DNA of 64,000 nucleotides. It comes from Streptomyces aculeolatus. Lineage in GTDB: Bacteria > Actinomycetota > Actinomycetes > Streptomycetales > Streptomycetaceae. The translations under genes were made by a program, and so were the position numbers. This document shows positions 7,466-15,021 of this stretch, one piece after another. Position 1 is the first letter of the stretch; each line of letters begins with the position of its first letter. The stretch is from contig NZ_JAINRD010000005.1 of the NCBI RefSeq assembly GCF_020400605.1, positions 310,001 to 374,000 of the forward strand, in the 5' to 3' direction. The notes below the pieces were generated by a model, which saw nothing but the letters and a program-made list of their open reading frames with translations, ran no database searches and was not told where the DNA came from.

Positions 7466-8517
7466 CCGACCGCCCGACCGCGAGCACGATCACCGACGAC
7501 GAGTTGGACGCCCTGTACGCCCGCCTCGATCTGCTGGAGCGGCGCGACTGCGGCGCCAGACCTGACGGCTTCGTGGTGTTCGACACCTACGTGCCGGGCC
7601 TCGCCGCCATCACCGAGCGGCCGGTTCTGCGGCAGTCACCGCAGAGTGCCGCAGCCGCCCCACGCCCCGATGCCCCGGGAACCATGCCAGGCGCCCGCGA
7701 GAGCGCCGAACACCCCCTCTCGGGCGTGGAGCAGCGCCCGGGGGGTGAGATAGGCGCTCACGCGGGCGCTGAGGGCGTCGACCCTCCCGCCGCCCCCTGC
7801 ACCGCCACGAACACCCGGCCATGGGGCAACGGCCCCACCATCAACTGCACCCTCCCCGCCAACCACTACGACGAGGACAACGAGCCCACCTTCAACGAGG
7901 ACGGCACCACGATCACCCCCGGCGGCTGGCACCACGGCCTCATGGACGGCCTCGACCTGCGGTGGTGCGACCGCGCCGAAGGAGCCACACCCCACACCCC
8001 GGCGCAGCCCGCCCCCGACCAGTCGGAATGCTCCGACCCTGCCCACAACTTCTTCGGACGGTGCAACGCGCCCGAGAAGCACGCCCCGCCCGCCGGCGCG
8101 CTGCGCGACACGATCGCCGAGGCCGTCCACGCCACGTCGGTGTGCGAGGTCGGCGACCCGGTCCGCTGCGGTGGCGGCTGCCGGGACGCTGCCGACGCCG
8201 TGCTGCCGGTCGTACAGGCCGAACTCGCCCGCGTCCCCGACCTCCACGCCGACACCGAGCGCCGGCTGCGCGCCGACCTCGCCGCCGAGGTGCGGAAGCG
8301 GGAGGAGGCGGAGACCACCGCCCGCACCCTCGGCGGCCTCTACGAGAGCGCGGAGGCCACCGTGACCCGCGTCCACGAGTACGTGCAGAACCTCGACCAG
8401 ATGGCCGAATCCACCGCCAGTGCCGACGACCGGCGGTTGTACCGCGCGCTCGCCGCCGACCTGCGGAAACGGCTCGGCTACGACACCAACGACGTCCCGA
8501 AGGAGCCCACCCCGTGA
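7462..8517 (+). CDS. Hypothetical protein with C-terminal coiled coil
   Basis: 351 residues from GTG. The N-terminal 40 residues are helical, the middle is Pro/Gly-rich and contains a conserved-looking block (GPTINCTLPANHY...GGWHHG), and residues about 230-330 are long charged helices (ERRLRADLAAEVRKREEAET). It also has scattered Cys/His pairs. Actinophages often carry such a modular protein among early genes; no function can be assigned. Confidence 0.65.
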   Translation: MTDRPTASTITDDELDALYARLDLLERRDCGARPDGFVVFDTYVPGLAAITERPVLRQSPQSAAAAPRPDAPGTMPGARESAEHPLSGVEQRPGGEIGAHAGAEGVDPPAAPCTATNTRPWGNGPTINCTLPANHYDEDNEPTFNEDGTTITPGGWHHGLMDGLDLRWCDRAEGATPHTPAQPAPDQSECSDPAHNFFGRCNAPEKHAPPAGALRDTIAEAVHATSVCEVGDPVRCGGGCRDAADAVLPVVQAELARVPDLHADTERRLRADLAAEVRKREEAETTARTLGGLYESAEATVTRVHEYVQNLDQMAESTASADDRRLYRALAADLRKRLGYDTNDVPKEPTP

Positions 8518-8711
8518 CCAGCACCGACGCCATCCTCGACCAGATCGACGCCGCCCTCGGCGACGGCAGCGTCAGCCCCGACGCCATGCGCTGCGGGCCA
8601 GCGCCCGACGACGAGCCGCGCGCCGCCCAGGCCACGTCACGTGCCGCGGTCAGCGCCGCCCCTGACGCCTACCACCTCCGCCTCGCCGAGCGGCTCGCCC
8701 GCCGCCCCTGA
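8514..8711 (+). CDS. Small hypothetical protein
   Basis: 65 residues from GTG, overlapping the previous stop by 4 bases. Acidic N terminus (TDAILDQIDAALGDG) and basic C terminus (LRLAERLARRP). Unknown function. Confidence 0.55.
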   Translation: MTSTDAILDQIDAALGDGSVSPDAMRCGPAPDDEPRAAQATSRAAVSAAPDAYHLRLAERLARRP

Positions 8712-8735
8712 ACCGCCCGCACAAGGAGCACAACC

Positions 8736-8939
8736 ATGGCCGCCGATCCGCTTCGGTTCCTCGACCAGCTTGAACACGACTGGCACGCCGCGCAGTCCGC
8801 CGCCCCGGATCGCGACCGCCGGCTCGACCCGCTGCTCGACGCCGCGCTCATCCACCTGGCCGTGCAATCCGGCGTGCACCCCGAGGAAGCCCGCCGGCAG
8901 GTCGCAGCCGCCCGCCGCGCGCTGGACGACCGCCCATGA
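8736..8939 (+). CDS. Small hypothetical protein
   Basis: 67 residues, ATG after AAGGAG. Predicted all-helical (LRFLDQLEHDWHAAQ...HPEEARRQVAAARRAL). Unknown function. Confidence 0.6.
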   Translation: MAADPLRFLDQLEHDWHAAQSAAPDRDRRLDPLLDAALIHLAVQSGVHPEEARRQVAAARRALDDRP

Positions 8940-8965
8940 CCCGCACCACCGAACGGAGCACGACG

Positions 8966-9577
8966 ATGCACGACACGGACGCGATGGAATCCTGGCCCTG
9001 CATGCTCTGCGACCGCCCGTCCCGCTGGCGGATACACCCCGGCTGCCAGCGGAAGGTCGACGAGAACCTGGCCGCCCTCCCGGCCCTGTATCGCGCCCTC
9101 GAGGCCATCCTGCCTCCCGGCCGGCGGGGCGGCGACGGCCGCATGGCAACCCGCAGCGCGCCCATCCCGGCCAACATCGACGTCCTCGACCTCCGGGCCC
9201 GCGGCGGCATCGAAGGGATGGTGGGCACCTGGGCCCGCGACCTGTGCGAGCGCGAAGGTTGGGAACTCCCCGAGTACGGCAGCATCGAGGCCGCGGTGGA
9301 CGCGTACACGGGACTGCTCCGCAACAACCTCAACGCCATCTGCGACGACCACCCCGCCGTCCGGGAGTTCGCGGACGAGATCAGGAAGACCGCCGGCCAG
9401 GCTCGACGCCTCGTCACCGGGGAGAAGCCGGAGCGCCGCATCGGCGTCGTCTGCACCTGCGGGGCGGTGCTGCGGATCACCCTCTCCACGCCGGGCAAGA
9501 AGTGCGGCGACTGCGGCGAGCACCACGGCTTCGCGGCGCTCCGCCACCTCGACCCGGCGCCGAGGAGCGCGGCGTGA
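8966..9577 (+). CDS. Zinc-finger-containing hypothetical phage protein
   Basis: 203 residues. The ATG at 8966 is preferred because CGGAG lies 8 bases before it; an in-frame ATG at 8936 overlaps the previous stop. An N-terminal CMLCDRPSRWRIHPGC and a C-terminal CTCGAVL...CGDCGEHHG look like two zinc sites flanking a helical middle. Similar proteins occur in Streptomyces phages without known function. Confidence 0.65.
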   Translation: MHDTDAMESWPCMLCDRPSRWRIHPGCQRKVDENLAALPALYRALEAILPPGRRGGDGRMATRSAPIPANIDVLDLRARGGIEGMVGTWARDLCEREGWELPEYGSIEAAVDAYTGLLRNNLNAICDDHPAVREFADEIRKTAGQARRLVTGEKPERRIGVVCTCGAVLRITLSTPGKKCGDCGEHHGFAALRHLDPAPRSAA

Positions 9578-9816
9578 CCGACGACGACGCGCCGGTGCGG
9601 CACGCATCTGACAGCATCCCCATCGTCACCGCAGTCGACGGCCAGCCCATCATGCGGGTCGACGCTGCCGTCGCACTCCTGCGGGCCATCGCCGAGAGCC
9701 ACCGCAACCTCGCCGACGACCCCGACTGCGACCTCCGCACCGCTGCTGCGGCGATCGACCTTGAGGCTGACGCGCTGGAGGTGCGGGCCATCGGGTACAC
9801 CCGGGCGTCGGCGTGA
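9574..9816 (+). CDS. Small hypothetical protein, last gene of the early plus-strand operon
   Basis: 80 residues from GTG overlapping the previous stop. Contains a helical DAAVALLRAIAESHRNLADD segment. Followed at once by a strong terminator. Function unknown. Confidence 0.6.
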   Translation: MTDDDAPVRHASDSIPIVTAVDGQPIMRVDAAVALLRAIAESHRNLADDPDCDLRTAAAAIDLEADALEVRAIGYTRASA

Positions 9817-9850
9817 CGAAGCCCCCGACCAACCGGTCGGGGGCTTCGTC
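9815..9850. terminator. Strong bidirectional terminator between convergent operons
   Basis: A 16-bp perfect stem (GACGAAGCCCCCGACC / GGTCGGGGGCTTCGTC) with loop AACC lies between the stop of the plus-strand early operon and the end of the minus-strand operon. Confidence 0.9.
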
Positions 9851-9857
9851 GTGTCCG

Positions 9858-10073
9858 CTACGTGCCGGCCTGCTCCTCCTTCACCCGCTCCACCAGAACC
9901 TCCAGGCCGCGGCCCGAGGCGACCCGCCGCGCGATACCGTCCAGGCACCCGAGCCAGTCCCGCAGACCCTCGTCCGCGACCTCCAGCGCCGCCGCGAACA
10001 CCTGCCCACGAGCCATCAGCAGACGAACCTCCGGCGCGTCCTCCGGATCCGTCAGGACCGTCGGCGTGCTCAC
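9858..10073 (-). CDS. Small hypothetical protein
   Basis: 71 residues from GTG overlapping the stop of the 58-residue gene upstream. Helical (RLLMARGQVFAAALEVADEG). Second gene of a two-gene minus-strand operon; function unknown. Confidence 0.6.
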   Translation of the reverse strand: MSTPTVLTDPEDAPEVRLLMARGQVFAAALEVADEGLRDWLGCLDGIARRVASGRGLEVLVERVKEEQAGT

Positions 10074-10246
10074 GCGACCACCCCCCGGCGCAGCAGCGCC
10101 TCCAACTCGTCACACTCCGGCGACAAGGCGGGGAACAGGCGCCGGACCGTCGCCAGATCCGCCAAGCGGTCCGCGAGGGACAGGGGCGGCGGTGGCTGCG
10201 CGACGATCGCGGCGAGGGTGTCGGGCGTCGGGAGTAAGGTGGTCAT
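10070..10246 (-). CDS. 58-residue hypothetical protein with a TTA codon at position 4
   Basis: Begins MTTLLPTPDTLAAIVAQ and ends LEALLRRGVVA; GAGAGG lies about 8 bases before the ATG at 10246. The fourth codon is TTA (plus-strand 10235-10237), the rare leucine codon read in Streptomyces only by the bldA tRNA. The stop overlaps the GTG of the next gene. On a manual scan this was the only in-frame TTA I found in the element, which also encodes a UAA-anticodon tRNA. Confidence 0.65.
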   Translation of the reverse strand: MTTLLPTPDTLAAIVAQPPPPLSLADRLADLATVRRLFPALSPECDELEALLRRGVVA

Positions 10247-10425
10247 GGAGCTACCTCTCTTCGCGGAGTGGAGTTTCTGATCAGCGGGTGGCCGCCCGCT
10301 TTGATCGCTTCAGGGGCCGGGTGTTCTTACGAGCGCTCGGCCTCTGCTGTGCGCCCCCACTGTAGGGACACAAGCCTTCTACCTGCACGGATAGTTGCAT
10401 AACTCGTCAAAGACGTGCATTTAGG

Positions 10426-10683
10426 TCATAGTCGCTGGACAGACAGGACGTAGACGACCTGCCGCACCCGGTACTCCTGGAACCAGACCATCCAGCGGCC
10501 CTCGGCGAACGTCTGCACCGGAGCCCGCCCCGCCTCAGCAGCCGGCGGATCACTCAGGTACTTCACCTCCGCCGCGTCCGCGAGACGCCGGGCGATCACC
10601 TCAACCTCGGCGCGCTGCCCATCCGGCAGACCGCCCACCGTGTGCTCGGCGCCCGACAGGTACTCCCAGCGCCAATCGCTCAC
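10426..10683 (-). CDS. RelE/ParE-like toxin of a DUF6247 pair
   Basis: 85 residues from GTG overlapping the upstream stop. The layout (GQRAEVEVIARRLADAAEV, then GRWMVWFQEYRVRQVVYVLSVQRL) fits small RelE/ParE-fold proteins, which end in a strand carrying basic residues and act as mRNA endonucleases or gyrase poisons. Co-transcribed behind a DUF6247-type gene, a pairing common in Streptomyces. Weak sequence similarity makes the activity an inference. Confidence 0.6.
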   Translation of the reverse strand: MSDWRWEYLSGAEHTVGGLPDGQRAEVEVIARRLADAAEVKYLSDPPAAEAGRAPVQTFAEGRWMVWFQEYRVRQVVYVLSVQRL

Positions 10684-11039
10684 GCGGCAAGAACCTCCGC
10701 CGACGCGGCAGCCAGCAAGTCGCCGATCTCCGCCGCGGCCTCCCGCGCCTCCTTCTCCGACTCGGCCGAACCCACGACACGCTCCAATTCCCGCAGCCGC
10801 GCCGACCGCGCCGGATACCGATGCAACGCAACGTGCACCGCCCACTTCCGGAGGAAGGCGTGCATCGGAACCGTGCTGTCCGCCTGCAACGCCTGCTCCC
10901 ACGCCGTGTGGAACTCCCGCTCGAAGTCCACCGCAGCCACCGGATCCAGCCGCTGAACCGCCGCCCGCAACGCCGCCTCCGACACCGCTGGCATAGCAAT
11001 CACTGGGTCGTCCGACGACTCGAAAGGCTGTGCACTCAC
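10680..11039 (-). CDS. DUF6247-type protein, probable antitoxin
   Basis: 119 residues from GTG with AGGAG 8 bases upstream. Sequence such as FEREFHTAWEQAL and HAFLRKWAVHVALHRYPA is typical of the short DUF6247 proteins encoded just before RelE-like toxins in actinomycetes. Antitoxin-first order and 4-base overlap support a type II module that could stabilise the element. Confidence 0.65.
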   Translation of the reverse strand: MSAQPFESSDDPVIAMPAVSEAALRAAVQRLDPVAAVDFEREFHTAWEQALQADSTVPMHAFLRKWAVHVALHRYPARSARLRELERVVGSAESEKEAREAAAEIGDLLAAASAEVLAA

Positions 11040-11054
11040 AGTGAGACTCCTGGA

Positions 11055-11065
11055 TACGGTCCGTA
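11055..11065. promoter_or_regulatory. Short inverted repeat upstream of the toxin-antitoxin pair
   Basis: TACGG-T-CCGTA lies 16 bases upstream of the DUF6247 start, where an autoregulatory operator would be expected. Short, so only suggestive. Confidence 0.3.
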
Positions 11066-11170
11066 CAGAACGGGGCGGGAGGTAACCCCGAGACAGTCTG
11101 CCGCAGCGAGGGCGGGTGGCGAAGGGTTCCGCTGTTGCTGAGCTGTTGCCGAGTGGGTGTAGGCACGGGG

Positions 11171-11701
11171 TCACCGGTCCTCGGTGAGATCGCGAACGCG
11201 GTAGCCACTGCACCCGGCCAGCTTCTCCAGCAGTCCGTCGTCGGCCAGGGACCGTAGAACCTTGTACACGGTGGGCATACTCAGCCCGTACCGTCTGGCG
11301 ACGGCGCGTCCGGAAAGGAACCGGCTCCCCGCCGGGTACAGGCCGGTCTGGATGTCGACCTTGATCGCCTTGGCCACTCGCAAGTAGAGCGGAGTGCCGC
11401 GGTCGTCCTCGACTTCAACGTCAGGCTTCACCCACTTGGCGACGGGCCGCCCCGCGGGGACTTTCGACCGGTTGTTCAGTGGCCGCTCGCCCTCAATCGC
11501 CCGGGTTTCCGCGCGTTCGGCAGCGTTGCGGTCCGAGAACCACTCCACCGTTTGACTGGCCACGGAAGGCCACCAGGTGTCGCCATTGAAATATGCGTGC
11601 TGCTTCCAGCGCTGCTTGGGGTCCGTGGTGATCCCCACATAGAGAAGCCTGTTCTTCGCGTCGTACAGGCGGTACAGGGCGGTGCGTTCCGGTCCGGTCA
11701 T
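11171..11701 (-). CDS. GIY-YIG domain fused to a GntR-type winged helix
   Basis: 176 residues from ATG 11701 (GAGAGG just upstream). Residues about 6-80 form a GIY-YIG-like domain (LYRLYDAKNRLLYVGITTD, then WKQHAYFN and Glu-rich AAERAETRAIEGERPLNN). Residues about 105-170 are a GntR winged helix (YLRVAKAIKVDIQTG, SGRAVARRYGLSMPTVYKVL). A nuclease fold joined to a regulator could bind or cut at specific sites. It is divergent from a GntR/UTRA gene with possible operators between them. Confidence 0.8.
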   Translation of the reverse strand: MTGPERTALYRLYDAKNRLLYVGITTDPKQRWKQHAYFNGDTWWPSVASQTVEWFSDRNAAERAETRAIEGERPLNNRSKVPAGRPVAKWVKPDVEVEDDRGTPLYLRVAKAIKVDIQTGLYPAGSRFLSGRAVARRYGLSMPTVYKVLRSLADDGLLEKLAGCSGYRVRDLTEDR

Positions 11702-11796
11702 GGCCTCTCTCGGTCCTAGGACTTGTGGATGATCTGTGGTGGTCCCGCGGCTGATCACTTCCGGTTTCTGCGGGCTGGCGCGTAGCCTTGGACTGG

Positions 11797-11812
11797 TGTA
11801 CGGGTATACCGG
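11797..11812. promoter_or_regulatory. Candidate GntR operator in the divergent promoter
   Basis: TGTACGGGTATACCGG lies between the divergent GIY-YIG/GntR and GntR/UTRA genes, 15 bases before the latter's start. TGTACGGGTA recurs at 12658-12667, upstream of the next gene, so the two sites may be bound by the same GntR-family regulator. Confidence 0.5.
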
Positions 11813-11826
11813 AGAACGGAGTGATC

Positions 11827-12582
11827 ATGGTTCGGGGTGAAGAGCTGAAGTACGTGCAGCTCGCCAACACGCTGCGCGACGGCATCAGAGACGGCACCTA
11901 CCCTGCGGGCAGCGAGTTGCCTACCGTCACCGAGCTGCGGGAGCAGCACAGGGTGACCGTCGTGACGGTGCAAGAAGCGCTGAAGATGCTCAAGCGTGAG
12001 GGGCTGATCGACAGTGCCCAGGGGCGCCGCTCCAAGGTGCTCAAGGAGCGCCAAATCCTCCAGCGCTCTGCTTCGTATGTCGCGCCTGGCCCTGACGGGA
12101 AGTGGCTGACCTGGAAGCAGCAGTGCGCCGAACTCGGCATCGACGGATGGCAGGAACTTGGTCGCGTCGGCGAGGTGCCGGCGCCAGAGGAGATCGCCAC
12201 GATCTTCGGCCTGGAGCCGGAGGCGCCGGTGCTCGTTCGGCCGCGTGTGATGTTCGCGGATGGTGAGCCCGTCGAGGTGGTCGACTCGTACTACCCGGTC
12301 GAGGTGGCATCCGGTACGCCGCTGGCGCAGCAGCGGCTCGTGAGCGGCGGCTCCATCAAGGTGCTGACCGAGGCGGGGTATGCCCCGGTCGACTGCACGG
12401 AGGAGCTGACCTTTCCGCTGGCCACGCAGGACGAGCGGAACCGACTGAACCTGAGCGTGGAGGACAGGGTCGTTCGGATGGTGCGCACACTGTCCGCCGC
12501 CGAGGGGCGGCCCGTTGAGGTGCATGTTGCGGCCCTCAAGGCGGACCGTCACCGGCTGACGTACCGGCTGCCAGTGCACTGA
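11827..12582 (+). CDS. GntR-family regulator with UTRA domain (KorSA-like role)
   Basis: 251 residues, ATG with GGAG upstream. N-terminal winged helix (YVQLANTLRDGIRDGTYPAGS...VTVVTVQEALKMLKREGLI) and a C-terminal UTRA ligand-binding fold (about 75-245, ending VEVHVAALKADRHRLTYRLP). In AICEs and Streptomyces plasmids a GntR repressor (KorSA of pSAM2, KorA of pIJ101) controls transfer and kill genes. Its place at the head of the transfer block and the repeated motif in both flanking promoters support that role. Confidence 0.85.
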   Translation: MVRGEELKYVQLANTLRDGIRDGTYPAGSELPTVTELREQHRVTVVTVQEALKMLKREGLIDSAQGRRSKVLKERQILQRSASYVAPGPDGKWLTWKQQCAELGIDGWQELGRVGEVPAPEEIATIFGLEPEAPVLVRPRVMFADGEPVEVVDSYYPVEVASGTPLAQQRLVSGGSIKVLTEAGYAPVDCTEELTFPLATQDERNRLNLSVEDRVVRMVRTLSAAEGRPVEVHVAALKADRHRLTYRLPVH

Positions 12583-12657
12583 ACACCCCCTTCCCTTCGG
12601 CGGGATCCCGCATGCACCGCGGGGTCCCGCCTTTGTTGTACCCAACTACCCGACGCT

Positions 12658-12687
12658 GTACGGGTAGAGCTTGACGGATACCGGTAT
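12658..12687. promoter_or_regulatory. Promoter and operator region of the transfer operon
   Basis: Contains TGTACGGGTA (also at 11797), a TTGACG -35-like hexamer at 12671 and the perfect palindrome ATACCGGTAT at 12678-12687. CACTAT at 12694-12699 is a possible -10 at 17 bases, which would put transcription start almost on an ATG (12707) and give a leaderless mRNA. It probably drives the transfer genes under GntR control. Confidence 0.5.
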
Positions 12688-12697
12688 AGCACTCACT

Positions 12698-12943
12698 ATG
12701 GAGCACATGGAAGAGGGACGGACGAAAGAAACGACGGGGCGTCAGACGCCCTACAGGGTCGGGGAGATCGCCCGGAAGCTGGGGGTCTCGCCCAAGACGA
12801 TCTACGCCGAGATCGCCGAAGGCGCGCTCGTCGCATTGCTCATCGGCGGCACCTACCGCGTGGAGCACGACGAGTTCGAGGCGTATAAGGCCCTCTGCCG
12901 CGCCCGTGCCCTCCGTGTCCCGACTCCGACGGAGGCTGCGTGA
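12698..12943 (+). CDS. Excisionase-like helix-turn-helix protein
   Basis: 81 residues if started at ATG 12698; ATG 12707 is equally possible because neither has a clear ribosome site. The core YRVGEIARKLGVSPKTIYAEI...GGTYRVEHDEFEAYK is the MerR-like HTH of excisionase (Xis/HTH_17) proteins. As first gene of the operon leading to tra it may be a transcription activator, or the directionality factor for excision. No integrase gene is visible nearby. Confidence 0.75.
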   Translation: MEHMEEGRTKETTGRQTPYRVGEIARKLGVSPKTIYAEIAEGALVALLIGGTYRVEHDEFEAYKALCRARALRVPTPTEAA

Positions 12944-13215
12944 TGACCGTGCTGACCACCCCCACCCCCAAGTCGGCGGCCGACGTCGCCGCCCACGCCG
13001 CGGCGAGCTACGTCCGCACCCCCGCCCCGCTGTCCCCGCAGACCCGCGCCGCGGTCCTCGCAGAGCTGCGCGCCGCGGTCGCCGAGGGCAACTGGGGTCG
13101 GGTCCTCGACATCGAGCTGATCGCGGTCGAGGAGGACCAGCGCCACCCCGACCAGCCGCGGTTGATGAACGAGGTTCGCGCGGTCGTCGGCTCGGCGCGA
13201 GAGGTGGCGGCCTAA
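12943..13215 (+). CDS. Hypothetical protein of the transfer block
   Basis: 90 residues; ATG overlaps the previous stop (TGATG; GTG at 12940 is also in frame). Ala-rich helical protein (LSPQTRAAVLAELRAAVAEGNW). Its stop overlaps the next ATG. Function unknown, but genes of this size regularly precede kilB/spd genes in Streptomyces plasmids. Confidence 0.65.
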   Translation: MTVLTTPTPKSAADVAAHAAASYVRTPAPLSPQTRAAVLAELRAAVAEGNWGRVLDIELIAVEEDQRHPDQPRLMNEVRAVVGSAREVAA

Positions 13216-13643
13216 TGGGTACGACGATCATCGCCGTGGTCGGCGCCCTGGCCGGCGCGTTCGGCACGACTGCGCTGCAGTACGTGACGACGACCCGCCA
13301 GCAGCGCCGCCAGGCCCTCGCGGATGCCGTGAAGGCCCTGCTCGCCGCCATCGTCGGCCACCGTGAGCACCAGTGGCTGAAGATCGCCGCGCGCCGGGAT
13401 GGCCTGCGGGACGTCGAGGGCGCGCGCGAGAAGCGTTACGCCGCGCGCTCATCTGTCACATCCGCCATGGACGCGGTGTACATGGCCACCCGGGACTCCG
13501 CGCTGCTGGCCGCCGCTCAGGAGGCTATCGACGCGGCGTTCGCCCTCGGGGACGCCCCGGAGGACGAGATCGACGCGGCCGGGGAGCGGGCCCGCAAGGC
13601 GCACACCGCGCTGAGGCTCGCCGCCGCGAAGGCGGTGGCTTGA
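13215..13643 (+). CDS. KilB-like membrane-anchored protein
   Basis: 142 residues. N-terminal transmembrane helix (TTIIAVVGALAGAFGTTALQ) followed by a long charged helix, the layout of the KilB-type proteins linked to Streptomyces plasmid transfer and pock formation. No catalytic motif. Assignment is by layout and context; sequence identity to KilB is not demonstrable by eye. Confidence 0.6.
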   Translation: MGTTIIAVVGALAGAFGTTALQYVTTTRQQRRQALADAVKALLAAIVGHREHQWLKIAARRDGLRDVEGAREKRYAARSSVTSAMDAVYMATRDSALLAAAQEAIDAAFALGDAPEDEIDAAGERARKAHTALRLAAAKAVA

Positions 13644-13644
13644 G

Positions 13645-13866
13645 ATGCGTACCCGACCGGCTGTCGTCCTCGCCGAACTGCTGACCATCGCCCTGTTCCT
13701 CGCCGCCCCGCAGGCGTTCGGGGCCGCGGCCAACGCAGCCCTCGCGACGTTGCACTTCCTCCTGACGACCGAGCCGGGCGCCGTGCTCCTCGGGGTCGCG
13801 CTCGCGGCGACGCTGCTGTGGCTGGCCGCCTCGTCGCTGGGCCGGCCGCGCGGGAGGTGCGCGTGA
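13645..13866 (+). CDS. Small two-helix membrane protein (Spd-like)
   Basis: 73 residues, mostly hydrophobic with two probable membrane spans (VVLAELLTIALFLAAPQAF and EPGAVLLGVALAATLLWLA). Small membrane Spd proteins assist intermycelial plasmid spread in Streptomyces; context is the only support. Confidence 0.6.
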   Translation: MRTRPAVVLAELLTIALFLAAPQAFGAAANAALATLHFLLTTEPGAVLLGVALAATLLWLAASSLGRPRGRCA

Positions 13867-14045
13867 TGGCCGGCCCGGACGGCATGCCGCCGCTGGCCGC
13901 CGCGCGCGTCACGGCCCGAGAGGTGCTCGACCACTACCGGGTGACCGACGTCAACGACCTCGACGCGCTCGCCGAGGCGTACAGCGCACTGCACACCACC
14001 CTCGGGCGCCTTCTGGACGCCCACGACCGAGAGGAAGGACTGTGA
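13866..14045 (+). CDS. Small hypothetical protein of the transfer block
   Basis: 59 residues; ATG overlaps the previous stop and the stop overlaps the next GTG. Helical (ALAEAYSALHTTLGRLLDAHDREEG). Unknown function. Confidence 0.6.
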   Translation: MAGPDGMPPLAAARVTAREVLDHYRVTDVNDLDALAEAYSALHTTLGRLLDAHDREEGL

Positions 14046-15001
14046 CCACCCCGCCGACGAACGGCACGCCCGTCGGGTCGTTCGAGGGCTTCCGCCCGCT
14101 GCTGCCGCTCCAGGCCGAGCCGGACCCGGCGCAGCAGGCCGCGATCGACCACCACGCCCGGCGCATCAAGGAATTGGAGGCGCAGCTTGACGGGATTCGG
14201 AAGCAGCGTGAGGAGCGCCGCCCGCCGAAGCCGGAGCCCGCTACCGCGGTGAAGCCGGACCGCGCGGAGCGGTTCGACACGTGGTCGCTGCGCCTGGCGC
14301 TGGCCGCGACGATCGGCCTGACCGCCTCCGGCGAGTACGCGCTCGCGAAGCTCGCGGGCTGGCCCGGGTCGCTGGCGTGGCTGCTGCCGGTCGCGATCGA
14401 CGTGTACGTCGTGCAGACGTTCCGCCGGCACCGCGACGTTCTGCCCGCCCTGCTGCTGATGATCGCCGCGAACGCGATCTACCACCTCGCGGACCGGACC
14501 GAGTTCGGCATGGCCGCGAAGGACCGCCCGGAGTGGTGGCTCATCGTCGGCGTGGCCGCTATCGCGCCGGTCGTGATGTGGCGCATCCACCGCATCGGCC
14601 GACCGCGCGAGAGTGCCCCGGCGCCGAGTGCGAGTGCTCCCGTTGAGAGTCCCGCGCCCTCCGTGGATGAGAGTGCGAGTGAGGCACCGCGCGTGGATGA
14701 GAGTCCGCGTGAGAGTGCGCCCGCTGAGAGCCCCGGTGCGAGCGGTGAGAGCGCGCCCCCGCCCCCGCCGCGCGAGAGCAAGCCGAAGCCCCGGCGCCGT
14801 GCACGCGAGAGCAAGCCGACGGTGTCGGCCATAGGCGACCGTGAGCGCGAGATCGACGACCTCGTCGCTCTCATGCGAAAGCGCGGCGACGCCGACGCGG
14901 TGAAGCTCTCAGACGCTCAGGCGATCGTCGCCAGCAACTCCGAAGCGACCGCCGCCCGCCGCCTGAAGGCGGCTCGTGAGACCTACCGCCAATCCGCGTA
15001 A
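14042..15001 (+). CDS. DUF2637/SpdB-like membrane protein with Ser-Pro-rich linker and C-terminal HTH
   Basis: 319 residues from GTG. A short coiled coil (RRIKELEAQLDGIRKQREER) precedes about four membrane spans (residues 80-185, containing ASGEYALAKLAGWPGS and AIDVYVVQTF, typical of DUF2637 proteins of actinomycete plasmids). A roughly 90-residue linker of Glu-Ser-Ala-Pro repeats follows, then a charged domain (DLVALMRKRGDADAVKLSDAQAI...) that may bind DNA. SpdB-type proteins form or support the septal cross-wall channel used by Tra. Confidence 0.75.
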   Translation: MTTPPTNGTPVGSFEGFRPLLPLQAEPDPAQQAAIDHHARRIKELEAQLDGIRKQREERRPPKPEPATAVKPDRAERFDTWSLRLALAATIGLTASGEYALAKLAGWPGSLAWLLPVAIDVYVVQTFRRHRDVLPALLLMIAANAIYHLADRTEFGMAAKDRPEWWLIVGVAAIAPVVMWRIHRIGRPRESAPAPSASAPVESPAPSVDESASEAPRVDESPRESAPAESPGASGESAPPPPPRESKPKPRRRARESKPTVSAIGDREREIDDLVALMRKRGDADAVKLSDAQAIVASNSEATAARRLKAARETYRQSA

Positions 15002-15021
15002 CCCCAACCTGAAGGAGTCTG

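Noticed and set aside
12676-12700. Alternative TTG start at 12671 for the excisionase-like gene
   Set aside because: It coincides with the likely -35 hexamer and has no ribosome site; the later ATGs are more plausible.
14600-14830. Repeated GAGAGT/GAGTGC motif as a regulatory repeat array
   Set aside because: It encodes a Glu-Ser-Ala-Pro linker in the Spd-like protein; spacing is irregular and no dyad is formed.
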